The notes beneath the pieces were generated by a model, which was given only the letters and a program-made list of their open reading frames with translations, searched no databases and was not told where the DNA came from. From Nissolia schottii (taxonomy: Eukaryota > Streptophyta > Magnoliopsida > Fabales > Fabaceae): DNA of 64,000 nt. Within the stretch, counting starts at the first letter, position 1, and every line of letters starts with the position of its first letter. Positions 19,783-30,390 of this stretch are shown piece after piece. Location of the stretch: contig QANU01013676.1 in assembly GCA_003254905.1 (NCBI GenBank), positions 12,381-76,380 on the forward strand, in the 5' to 3' direction. The position numbers and the translations under genes were made by a program.

Positions 19783-20753
19783 GCCCCAAGGTTCTGCCCA
19801 TTGTTTCTATTTTTCTTTTTCTTTTCCTTTTTCTTTTTATTATAATTATATTATTATATTATTATTTTAGAAAATATCTTCCCCTGAAGATAAGGACTAA
19901 GGCCTCCCGACCAGTTCTGATCACGTTTGATCGCGTTTGGTCATTATTCGCTCATGTACAGATATCCTAAAAATATTCTGAACACATGTCCACGATCTAC
20001 TAATTTTCCTTGTCATGATGGTATGTCAGGTTAAGGTATTCGTGAATGTATCTCCGTGAGAGTATATTTTACGGATACCTTTGGGACCTGACGGAATTTC
20101 GAAAAATTATTCCGACACTCGCGCAATTTCCGTGAGCTTTCAAAACCATTATTTTGAGTGGTATTTTGGGTATAAGAAACCTTTATAATTATTTTCCAGT
20201 CAAAATAACTATCTCGTAACCACTTTAATTACGCGAAACTTTTGTAAGGGGAAAATTTTGGGATGTTACAGGACGACTGAAGGTCTTGAAGCCAAAGCTA
20301 AGATACTCCAAAAGAGTCGCAAGACTGACATCTACGCATTAGGGCGATGATTGTTTTGTAATTTGTATCAGTAAAATGGTATAGATAGGCCGTCAACTAT
20401 TATGTGCATTAAGTATAATATGTATTATTAATCAAATGTAAAATCATATATTCTAGACAATGTGATTGTGTGTGTATATATATATATCATGAAATGTTCT
20501 ATGTTATTTACCGCCTAATTCTTTTGGGACTCTATTGCTTACGTATATATACATATTTCTTCTTGAACACACATGACGCATAGTTTATGAATTAATAAAG
20601 AAAAGGAAAAACTTTCAAAATGGTCCATATTTTTGAGTAAGGAATACTGTCGAATATAATATAGGGGCTAGAAGTAACTCAACCAAAGCAGTTAACAACA
20701 TGAGCATTGTTTACGACTATAGCGTAAGCAGCTATGAGGGTTGTTTTAGTTAG

Positions 20754-20926
20754 GGTTAGGGTTGTACAAGTCTAGGGTTAGGGTTAAGTTTAGGGTTGGG
20801 ATTATGGTCATGATTAAGGTTAGGGTTAGGGTTAGGTTTAGGATTAGAGTTTAGGGTTAAGGTTTAGTATTAATGTTAAGGTTAGGGTTTATGGTTAAGG
20901 TTTAAGGTTTAGGGGTTAAGCCTAGG
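20754..20926 (+). repeat. Interstitial telomere-like repeat tract, middle part
   Basis: Continuation of the degenerate GGGTTAG repeats between the two LTR insertions E1 and E2. It was contiguous with 13431-14014 before E1 inserted. Confidence 0.85.
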
Positions 20927-21454
20927 GTTAGTATAACATCCCACTTTTTTCCTTAGTAAACATTTCATGAATTAAATAGGGAAACTAGCTCTCCCACGAT
21001 CTTTTAGGTTAAAATGTCTGTAGAAGAAATTCTACTCAGTTTCGTAAAATTCTGCAGACACTAAAATAAATCCTTTTTGTCGTTCAAGTAAAATCGCTTG
21101 TCTAAGGTATATGTAAAAGATACGGTTACGGAAGAAATCTCACAAACACCTTAGATTAACCTAAATTATTCCTTAGAAAAATTAATAGATCGCAAGCACG
21201 TGATCAGAATATTTTTAAGATAACCGTAAGCGAAGTACCGGAACTAGGAACGAACAAACCTGATCAAAATTGATCTGTATGTGACCCTTAATTCTTGGCC
21301 ACAAAAATTGGCCAAGACACAAGCTTATACACGGCCAAGAAGGGCTCCAAGTGGCCAAGTCAACTTTCAAATTTATGATTCACCTAAATGACTAGGCTCA
21401 TGATAGTAAATTGGTCCAAGGGCCTTTTGGGAAGAAGAATTTCGTGGGGTTGGC

Positions 21455-21462
21455 TATAAATA
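21455..21462 (+). promoter_or_regulatory. LTR TATA box (E2)
   Basis: TATAAATA inside GGCTATAAATAGCC, a box with inverted flanks that recurs in several LTRs of this superfamily. Confidence 0.5.
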
Positions 21463-22499
21463 GCCCTTGGAATTCTTCCAAATTGAGGACATGGAGAAGC
21501 TTGGTGAAACTCTTCCGGTTTATACACTCTGCTGTTATTCCGCCAAAATACAGATACAATAGTTTCCTGTGTAACCTTGACCCTAACTCTCCATAATCTC
21601 ATCTCTAGAAACCATTCTTTACCTCCTTAAGCAAGAACCTTCATCTATATCCTTCAAGAACTACTTTGGTAGCAAGGAACACCGGTCATAAGACTTCCAG
21701 AGTTTCTGCTAACTTGTGAAGGATTTAGTCTTCAAGTGGGTAAACCAACCTAACCATTGTCTATGTGGTTCTGAGATGCTTGATGATGTTTGGGATATGT
21801 TTTGTGTTAGATTATGTTAGGTTTGATTTCTTGACAATATTCTTAATGAACTGCAATTGATTATGCTTGAATATGGAACCTTATGCGTGCCTTGTGGTTA
21901 TTGAAGAAATTGCTAGATATATGTTGGTTTATGTTTAAGAAATGTTTGAGCATGAAACTATGTTCCTTATATGTGTTGAAAATGATGATAAATGTTAGAA
22001 GAAATGCTCTTGAGATTGGATATGAGAAACCTTGCAGAACATTGAAAATTGCAGGAATTGGGAGCTGAAATTCGTCAGGTGGCGCTAAACGGCTTAGGGC
22101 TTGCGCTGAGCGGCCTGTGGCGCTGAGCGGCCTGGCTGAAATTCAAGGTGTCAAGGTTTGAAACTTAGCATTTTCTTGTCCGTGACCTATGAGACTTTAG
22201 GGTCCTCCAATCATCCATGGATCCGCTAATTTTAATAAGAAATTTATCTGGCATGATTATTGAATTGAGTTTATCATATATGTTATGTTATGTTTTAGCA
22301 AGTGAAAGTATGTCTCTTATGTTTATGAGAAAATGATAATGGACGAATGATATATGATTATATATATGGATGCTTTATGAGATATAGAGTGATGTTTATG
22401 TTAAGAAAAGAAATAACATTACGAGATATTGAGCTATGGTTATGTACAGAAAAGAAGGATGAAAACCCATGAAAGTACTCTTGACCCTAGAGAGTCAGA

Positions 22500-22800
22500 G
22501 CATTTGACCACAGGATAGTCGAGGTACTAAGTCACTGGGCCACAGTAGAGTCTGGGTGTCCTGGGTGTTCCCGGCCACAAAAGAGTCTGGGATAACTTAG
22601 CGATGAGTCGAGTCCGAAGAGCCCTCCCGACCACAGAAAATTCTGGGAGTCCCTTGACCACAGAGGAGTCCAAGGAGTTTCAGCCATAGAGGAGTTTGGA
22701 ACGCTCTAAGGACGAGGCAGAGTCTTTCTAACCACAGTAGAGTTGGATAATCATGACGAGGTACAAATTAGGATCCCCGTCCACAGAAGAGTCTGGGAAC
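22500..22800 (+). repeat. Degenerate minisatellite in E2
   Basis: About eight copies of a unit built around CCACAGAAGAGTCTGGGA with variable spacers of roughly 25-45 bp. It sits where sister LTRs carry different minisatellites. Confidence 0.65.
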
Positions 22801-23937
22801 TACTCCTGTTGAAACACCCTAGCTAACTGTCTACGCTTAAGTCGTACAAAGCTCACTATGTTGTTTATTACTTGGGGGAATACTCATAGTCCATTATTAA
22901 TTTCTGGAAAATACTGGTTTAGGAAAATAAGGACCAATTTCAAAATTTTCCATTATATAGATTGTTGCATAAAATAGGAGCCATACGTCAGAAAGAACAG
23001 TTAATACAAACGGTAGACCCATTAAGGCTTAACGATCAACAGTCGAGTAATAGCAAAGCATAAACTGTACATTCACTTTGGCCCATCACAAAAAGTCACA
23101 TAGTTATAATTACAATAAATAATATACAAGCCACATGTTCATCATATACAATACATGCTCTCAAAATACAAGGGCTAACTGTAACACTTTTCAGTTGCCC
23201 CTAACAAAATACTGACTACTGCTGTGTCTGGTGTCCCTGTCTGGTCCTGACCGCCTCATAGCTCTTTGGCTGGTTCGGCCGAATCCTCGTAGTACGCCTC
23301 GTCATATGTCCCTGGAGTCATAAGGTAGTGGGGTGAGAACGGTAGGTTCTCAGTGGAAAACTGTAGCTCTGAGAACTCGTGGTTCATTTAGTTATGCTCC
23401 AGGCCGCTCAGGTGTTTCTAAGTGAACATGCATACTAACATCCCTACTGATTATTACCTGGCCTATAGTCCTGAACAGCTTTATCTATGTTACTAAGTGA
23501 TGGGGGAACTACTCTTGCTTATCTAAGTTCTCGTGCTTGTTACTTTCCTTCGCATACATATATAGCCGTCTCGAGCGTTCTCTTAATGGTACTTATATCA
23601 TATTTACTTATCTTCTTACTTATTCATACTTCCGTACATACATTCTTACATACATTACGTACATACATTCATGCATACATTACATACTATAATTCTTTCT
23701 TTCTTTCTTTCATACTTTACTCTTTCTTTCATACTTTATTTTATACTTTCCTCTTTCTTTCATACTTTCTTTCATACTTTCCTCTTTCTTTACTTTCCTT
23801 GAGCCCTTCCACTCTTGTAGTCGTGGCCTACGACTACAACCTACTTGCGTTCCCTATCGTTGATGACTCGGCAGTGCTCTAACCGGTGTAGTAGCTAACT
23901 ACGTAAGGCTCATAGGAGGAATGCATCGATCAACGAT

Positions 23938-24900
23938 ATGAACAACCACCCAACTTTTGAAGGGATAACGGACCCGGAGCAGGTTCATTACTGGGTGAAG
24001 GAAATGGAGCAAGTTTTGGGTGACCTCCGCTGCACAGATGATCAGAAGGTCAGGTTCGCTACTCGAAGGCTGCGGGGAGCAGCAAGTGAATGGTGGGACA
24101 GCACTAGACCCCTCCTGACTGAATGAAAAGCCCCCGATCACATCGGCCCAGTTTACCATGGCCTTCATGGACAAGTATTTTCCGATCGGACTCCGAGAGC
24201 AGAAAGAGGCAGAGTTCCTTGCACTGCAACAGGGCCACCTGACGGTAGCCGAGTACACGACGACTTTTGAGCGACTGTGCCGTTACTTTCGCACGTACCA
24301 GCTCAACCCAGACGAGGTGTGGAAATGCGGAAAATACCAGAGAGGATTGAAATCAGAGCTCCAAACGTCTGTTAACCATTTGTACATCCGTAACTACACC
24401 CTCTTGGTTAATACATGCCTAACCTTGGAGGAATCAACTGCTAACCTGACGACAGCAAGAAATGAGCGCTTTAAGAGGAAGGCATTGGAGCAAAGGAGCC
24501 AGTCACAGGAGCCCCGGAAGAAGGGACCTGGAGGACGGTATCCATATCAGCCTCAGCAGCAATAGCAAGACAGACCTTGGAGTAGTCCCAGCCAGGTCAA
24601 CCGCGACAAGGACGAGAACACAGGCCACCTTGCCAGAAGTGTGGTAAGCTGCACAGTGGAGAGTGCCTGATGGGGAACAACCTTTGCTACCGATGTGGAA
24701 AGCCCGGCCATCTCGCCCGAGCCTATAGAGCACCCTTTCTGGTCAGCCAACCCAGTAGATGCCATTGGTGCGGAAAGAGTGGACATCTCACCAAGGATTG
24801 CCAAGCAAACAACCAACTCTCCGCTCCACTGCGCGGAAAAGTCTTCGCTATGGTGGGAGAACCAGAGGAGGAAGAAGAAAGACATGTCTCAGGTAAGTAA
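23938..24900 (+). pseudogene. Ty3/gypsy-type gag, broken, 3 zinc knuckles, no pol
   Basis: Capsid-like gag of an LTR retrotransposon. The opening residues TFEGITDPEQVHYWVKEMEQ and the later ASEWWDS and EYTTTFERL motifs are typical of plant Ty3 (chromovirus-like) gag. Three zinc knuckles follow: 24631-24666 (a short CX2CX3HX3C variant), 24685-24726 (last Cys replaced by Tyr) and 24760-24801 (canonical CX2CX4HX4C). It is broken by a frameshift and TGA at about 24124, and by TAG ending at 24565. The N-terminal roughly 60 residues seen in the 47590 copy are missing. The frame ends after an acidic tail at TAA 24898-24900, about 50 bp before the polypurine tract, so protease, RT, RNase H and integrase are absent. 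Confidence 0.88.
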
Positions 24901-24953
24901 ATAGAAACTGTTTGAACCATTAGGCATGCGCGAATTTCGGGGCGAATTTCTTT

Positions 24954-24966
24954 TAAGGGGGTAGAA
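24954..24966 (+). other. Polypurine tract of E3
   Basis: AAGGGGGTAGAA directly abuts the TGTAAC start of the 3' LTR, the expected place for the plus-strand primer in reverse transcription. Confidence 0.75.
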
Positions 24967-25736
24967 TGTAACATCCCGATTTTTCCCTCTTACAAGGATT
25001 TCGCGTAATAAACAACTCCAATAATTATGGGTGTCTGTAGGAAGAATTCTGTTTAGCTTTTCGAAAATTCGATGACACTCAAACCGACCTTCATGGCCCT
25101 TAGGATTAGGTAGTAAGTCCAAACCATCGGGAAAGTGGAGTTCGGATCGGTTTCAGACGATTTCGCAGACACTAGAACAACCCCGTTTGGCCCGTTTAGC
25201 CAGTAAAATTGAGCCGTGGGCCCAGTCTTAGGAAATCATACCCTATGTAAGGAAAGCCCACCAAATCCCTAGAGTTAACCCCAAACCCCTACTAGGAAGC
25301 TTTGACGATCGCTGAAATGCCAGCGAAACGGCCCCGTTCGGACACCGGTGTTGAGATACGGGATCAAAGGTATCTGTGAAAAATATTCCCACGGAGGAAA
25401 ATTCACAAACACCTTCTAAGATTAATATTCTTAGGTAGAAGGAAATTACAGGATCACGACGGTACAAGTGGAATATTTTTTGGACGACCGTGCGCGACGC
25501 ACCGGGACTGCGAACGACAAAAAACGAGCGAAACGGGACCAGGTGGGACCAACATTTGAATTGAGCACGTGGGGATAGCATATTTTTGTGAAAAAGTATT
25601 ATAAAATTCAATTACTATTCATGATTTGACCTATGGATTATCTTGGAAATTAATTAATTTTTAAAGAAAATGAAAATGGCAAAATGGTAATTATGCGTAG
25701 GGGTAAAAAGGTAATTACAAGGGGAAGAATTTTGGC

Positions 25737-25744
25737 TATAAATA
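25737..25744 (+). promoter_or_regulatory. LTR TATA box (E3)
   Basis: TATAAATA within GGCTATAAATAGCC, about 770 bp into the 3' LTR. Confidence 0.5.
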
Positions 25745-26164
25745 GCCACAATTTCAAAAAATTTTGAAGAGAGAAATCTCTTGAGAGCTGGAGGAAACTC
25801 TGCCGGTGTGCGCCGCGGTTACCCTGCAGAAACTCTGTTGGAAGCTCGGATCGTGCTCAGGGCTCAGAGGACTACTCCCCCACGCCCCTCTCATCACCGA
25901 ACAGCCCCCCAAAGGTGGGTAATCCTAAGCTTTCTCACCTCCATGGTGGTGGGATGTGTTTATGATTGTGTATATGTCTTTATGTTTGTGTATGTTTAGG
26001 TAGCTTAGAAGCTTGGCTAGGATGTGATGATGATTCTGAAGGGTCTTGTGACCTGGACTAGATAGGTTTATGAAGGTTGGAATATGTGCAAAAACCTCAA
26101 GAAGCATCCATGGGAAGAGAGGAAGAGAAAGGCAAGAGAATAAAGAATTTTCTTTTCAGATTCT

Positions 26165-26335
26165 CCAGTGACCGCTGAGCGGCCCTTGGTACCGCTGAGC
26201 GGAGTGTACCGCTGAGAGGTCCCAGTGCACCGCTGAGCGATCGGTGGTAGAACTTGGAGTTTTTGATGGAAAAAATATTTTTATGAAACCCCAGACCGCT
26301 GAGCGACCCTAGGGTACCGCTGAGCGGTCTGAGAC
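26165..26335. repeat. Palindrome array with GCTGAGC core in the E3 LTR
   Basis: Six or so copies of ACCGCTGAGCGG and close variants in about 170 bp, split by a short unrelated stretch near 26240-26290. The core reads GCTGAGC/GCTCAGC and is nearly self-complementary. Confidence 0.8.
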
Positions 26336-27854
26336 TTGAGGTGTTCATGGAGGCTGTCTTGAGGCACATAGTCCAACAATTGATGATATCACTGTACATA
26401 AGTGGAAGTGCGAGGAAGCTTATAATTAAAATGGGCACGGTTATAAGTAGACACGCACCGAAGCTTAAGTATGGGATTTATGTGATTATATGTTTATGTA
26501 TTTGAACCAGCATGCATCACGAGGATAGATCACTAGAGGTGATTGTTTAATGAATGAGTAATGAATAAAGTTGAGAATGAAATGTAGGAACAAGAGCATG
26601 ACGAGAAAAGATAAATGTGCATACGGGAGAAAAGAATAATGAGACGCATGACATGTGATAGAAAAATGAATGGATTATGATGCGATGCATATGTGTATGA
26701 TATGGTCTGCTTTCGACTTAGCCAAGAGGGCGGCCCCTCGCCACCCAAAGTGTAAGGGTGGAGTCATGTTTGCCCGGGAAACAGACAGAGAAGGCAGGTC
26801 GTACACCACCATGGGGACGACGGTCCTAAGGTGTACGAGGGAGTATTGGGACACAGGAACAGGAACAAGAAGAGTTATGATGAAAGATATGATGAATGGT
26901 ATGAGAACATGCATTGAAATCCATGTCTCATCGACACGATGACCCCCTGCATAGATACCGTGCTCAGAAATGTGCATGATGAAAGATACCATGCTCGAGA
27001 TAGCATGACGTCCCGTGCCTGGCAAGCATGGTGGAAGGTTTACCGTGCAACATACGCGTGATGATCAGCTGTGTCTGTCAGCATACATGTTTATGTGATT
27101 GTGTTGCGATGGTTAAGGGTAGAAAGCACGAGAACCTAGATAAGAAAGACTAGTCCCCTTGATCACATAGTAACATAGATAAAGCTGTTCAGGAACCTAG
27201 GCCAAGATAATAATCAGTAGGATTTTAGTATGCATGATCACTTAGATATCTCCTGAGCGGCTTGGAGGATACCCGAGTAAATGAACAGTAGATAGCGCTA
27301 AGGAACCCCACTGAGGACCAAGTGTTCTCACCCTCACCCACTCGGTTATGGATCCAGGTGCACAGAGCGGTTCGACTAACAGCTGATCGAAGTCAAGACC
27401 CAGGGACGATGCTGACATGAGAGGAATATATTTTTTGGAGAATATATGTTTTGTATTATGCCTTATGACTTGTATATGTTTTGTGTAAATATGTATTAGT
27501 ATAGCAATGTGTAATATGTGGGACCTTGTATGTAAATATGTATGTGCACATATACTGTTGAGGTCTACTCTGATTACTACTTTACCTATGCCCGCTGTTA
27601 ACGATTATTGTTATATGTTCTCTTAATCACGCACGGCTCCTACTTTATAAAATGATAATGCACATAAACAATTTTCAAATGGGTCCATATTTTCGCGTAA
27701 GAACTATTTGCAAAGGTAAAGGTAAGGGAAAAAGTTAACCTGAGACAACGCATAACAACCCTGTAAGCATTTCTTACTACCATGGAAGTGGGCAATTAAC
27801 AAGGGTGTTACAGATTCTGTACCTCAAGATAGCTTCCATGAGACATTCATGTCT

Positions 27855-28085
27855 CAGACCGCTCAGCGGGACCTCTTGTTCGCTCAGCGGTCTGAGCCCT
27901 CAGTTCGCTCAGCGATCAGAGCCGTATCACTCAGCGGGCTGTGGGTTGGTTTTCAAAAATATCTTTCCATCCTTATCCTAGTGACCTTCAGGCCGCTCAG
28001 CGGGTCCTATGGCCACTCAGTGCCCTGGAGTTTACGTGTTCAAAAATGTTTTCTGTTGTACTTCGCTCAGCGGCGTCCATGGCTG
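27855..28085. repeat. Palindrome array with GCTCAGC core in I2
   Basis: About seven CGCTCAGCGG-like units, the reverse-complement reading of the E3 array, in the corresponding place of a minus-oriented sister LTR. Confidence 0.8.
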
Positions 28086-28517
28086 CTCAACGGTACCTGG
28101 GCGAAACTAAAACCTGCACCTTTGTTTTTCCTTGTTTTCTTTCCCTCTTTTCTCATGGACACTTCTTGAGGTTTTCACACATATTCCAACCTTCATAAAA
28201 CTAACTAGTCCAGGACACAAGACCCTTCAGAATCATCTTCCTATCATCCTAGCATGAGTTCTAGCATACATGATCATACATAAACATAAGCAAACAAACA
28301 CATAAACACATAACAACCACCAAGGAAGTGCGTAAACTAGAGTTACCCACTTCTTTGGGGTTGTCCGGTGGTGAGGGAGAGGTGGGAGAGTCGTCCTCCA
28401 AGCTTTGGGCACGATCCAAGCTTTCCGGCGGAGTTTCTGCAGTGTAACCGCGGAGCACACGGGCAGAGTTTCAGCTAGGTGAGGACTTTTCTCTAAATTT
28501 TCTGGTTATGGGGTGGC

Positions 28518-28525
28518 TATTTATA
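28518..28525 (-). promoter_or_regulatory. LTR TATA box (I2)
   Basis: GGCTATTTATAGCC on plus, TATAAATA on minus. Same box as in E2 and E3. Confidence 0.5.
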
Positions 28526-30177
28526 GCCAAGAAGCTGCCCCTAAAATTTACCTTTTTGCCCCCATGCATAATTACAATTTTGCCATTTTCATTTTCTTTA
28601 AAAATTAATTAATTTAAAAGATAATAGAAATGTCACATCAATAAATAGTATTTGAATTTTAAATTATTTTCCTTGAAATCTGAATTCTCTCACGTGGGCT
28701 GCCCAATTTTGACTTTCTCCCGGTTCTGTTTCGCTCGTGTTTTATCGTTCGCAGTCCCAGTGCGTCGCGCACGGTCGTCCGAAAAATATTCTGCTTGTAC
28801 CGTCGCGATCCTCTAATTACCCCGGACATGGGACTATGATTACTTTAAGGTACTTGTGAATTTTTCTCCAGATGAGTATTTTTTACAGATACCTTTAACC
28901 CGTCATTGAGCCCCGGTGACCGCAGACCGCTGCTCTGCTCGCGGGTCCTGGGACTATCCTAAGGTGCTTAAAACTTTTCCCTGATACCGGTTGGGTTTCC
29001 AGAGACTTGGGGCTCTCTGCTCAGTTCCACTAGCTAAACGGGGCTAAACGGAACTGTTCTAGTGTCTGCGAAATCGTCCGAAACCGAACCGATTTCCGTT
29101 TTACCGACACTTTAGGTTTCTCATTCATCTCTACGGGTCGAGAGAAAGCATTTAAGTGTCAGTAGAAATTATTAAAACTAAACAGAATAAATTCTACTGC
29201 CCTCGGCGTCTTAACTCATACCAAGGGTTCTACAAGCAATTATTTAGGAAATTTCTACTAAGAAAAGAGCGAGATGTTACACCTATCCCTTATACATCAG
29301 AGTGAATGATATATAGGTAAAATGAAAATTAATGAGGTATACGTGAAATAAATGACGAATAATGAATGATGTAGGTATGATTGAGAATGCGTGATGTATG
29401 TACAGTATATGAGAAAGATCTTGTTTCCTAAGAGTTAGAATAGAGAACAGATGACATAGATAAGGAAAGATTAGGTTTCCTCAATCACGTAGTAATATAT
29501 AGATAAAGCTACTCAGGCTTACTATGGATACTAATAACTAGTAGGGATATAGTATAACTGTGACACTTAGAGACCCCTGAGCGGCCTGGATCATAAATGA
29601 GAATAATAAGATTCCTAAAACCTAAGGTTTCCCACTGAGAACGCAATGTTCTCACCCCACTCCTTTATGACTCCAGGGACTAACGTCAAACAGAGGAAGG
29701 AACAGTACTAGACCGACACTTGGGGCAGACGCGTACGAGAAGACTAGTCACAAAGAAGTTTAGCAAGGGTTAAATAAGAAATGTTCCTATTAGCCCTTAA
29801 GATAGGATTGTAGAATAGTATAACTAAAGTACCAAACTATGTGTGTACAGAATCTAATACAACTTATGTAAATTATTATGATGTTATATAATGGACCACT
29901 TGTTTGCTTATTGCTTTGACGTTGTTATGTTTGAGTAATTATCCGTTAAGCATAGCGCTTTACAGTTTGCCTTATAAATTTTATCTGATGTGTGGCTCAT
30001 ATTTTATGTATAAAGATAAAGTTTCAAAAGTTTCACAACAGTCCATAATTTCTAAGTAAGAAATATTTTCAAAGACAAAAGTAGGGGCTAAAAGTAACCT
30101 CAACCCAAGCAGATAACAACCTAGTGAGCGTTGCTTATGACTATATGTTAGGCAGTTAGTTAGGGTGTTACAGTTAG

Positions 30178-30236
30178 GCTTAAGGTTAGGGTTAGCCTTA
30201 AGAAATTTATAGTTTAGGGTTTATAGTTTGGGTTTA
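30178..30236 (+). repeat. Interstitial telomere-like repeat tract, right remnant
   Basis: Short tail of GGCTTAAGGTTAGGGTTAG and TTTAGGGTTTATAG repeats directly after the right target duplication of E2. Beyond it the sequence becomes a TAA microsatellite. Confidence 0.75.
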
Positions 30237-30241
30237 TGATT

Positions 30242-30333
30242 ATAATAATAATAAAAATAATAACAACAACAATAATAATAATGACAGTAAGCATAATAAC
30301 AATAATAATAATAATAACAGTAAGCTAAGCATG

Positions 30334-30390
<57 letters not shown>
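30242..30390. repeat. (TAA)n microsatellite, compound
   Basis: Long AAT/TAA run with two interruptions containing GACAGTAAGC and AACAGTAAGCTAAGC, which are themselves partly duplicated. The longest pure run is about 30333-30388. Confidence 0.95.

Larger units (their letters stand above)
15783..20270 (-). mobile_element. LTR insertion I1 (solo LTR, minus orientation) inside E1
   Basis: Read on plus it starts TGTAACACCCCTAGC and ends GGGATGTTACA, the reverse complement of the family ends. It is flanked by an exact 5-bp duplication GGACG (15778-15782 and 20271-20275). Without the copia-like LTR at 17320-19256 it is about 2.55 kb with no coding region. The conserved GTTCTCACCCCC block appears inverted near 16290. 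Confidence 0.85.
14020..20748 (+). mobile_element. LTR insertion E1 (solo LTR, interrupted), plus orientation
   Basis: Starts TGTAACATCCCATTTT and ends in a decayed form of the family terminus (GGGTTGTTTTA for GGGTGTTACA). It is flanked by GTTAG at 14015-14019 and 20749-20753. Without the nested insertion 15783-20270 it is about 2.2 kb and has no gag, pol, primer site or second LTR, so it reads as a solo LTR. The family-conserved segments AGATAAAGCTACTCAGGA (about 15551) and the GTTCTCACCCCC block (about 15700) are present. TSD certainty is slightly reduced because the target is itself repetitive. Confidence 0.8.
23920..27812 (+). mobile_element. 5'-truncated gag-only LTR retrotransposon E3
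   Basis: The fragment comprises an N-truncated gag (23938-24900), a polypurine tract (AAGGGGGTAGAA, ending 24966) and one 3' LTR (24967-27812). There is no pol between gag and the polypurine tract. The 5' LTR, primer site and start of gag are missing: the left junction near 23920-23937 passes straight from I2 sequence into gag. No target duplication can be found, as expected for a truncated copy. The architecture matches the better-preserved element at 38442-51547. Confidence 0.8.
24967..27812 (+). repeat. 3' LTR of E3 (2846 bp)
   Basis: Runs from TGTAACATCCCG to GGGTGTTACA. Same family as the LTRs of 38442-51547 and the solo LTR 35122-37567: the last 30 bp, with CCATGGAAGTGGGCAATTAA, is shared. 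Contains a TATA box at 25737, a palindrome array at 26165-26335, and the conserved AGATAAAGCTGTTCAGGA and GTTCTCACCC blocks near 27180 and 27330. Confidence 0.88.
22810..29281 (-). mobile_element. LTR insertion I2 (solo LTR, minus orientation) inside E2
   Basis: Starts TGAAACACCCTAGC and ends GAGATGTTACA on plus. It is flanked by CCTGT (22805-22809) and CCTAT (29282-29286), a duplication with one mismatch. Without the inserted gag-bearing fragment (about 23920-27812) it is about 2.58 kb with no coding region. It contains an inverted conserved block near 23330 and a palindrome array at 27855-28085. Confidence 0.8.
20932..30172 (+). mobile_element. LTR insertion E2 (solo LTR, interrupted), plus orientation
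   Basis: Starts TATAACATCCCACTTT (one change from TGTAACATCCC) and ends TTAGTTAGGGTGTTACA. It is flanked by GTTAG at 20927-20931 and 30173-30177, inside the telomere-like tract. Its own sequence is 20932-22809 plus 29287-30172, about 2.76 kb with no coding region, so a solo LTR. The rest (22810-29281) is a nested minus-strand LTR carrying a further fragment. Its first kilobase resembles the insertion at 51775. Confidence 0.85.

Noticed and set aside
23487..23882. 131-codon hydrophobic frame
   Set aside because: It comes from the CT/AT-rich low-complexity part of the I2 LTR; the similar frame at 42377-42775 in N2 is the homologous LTR sequence.
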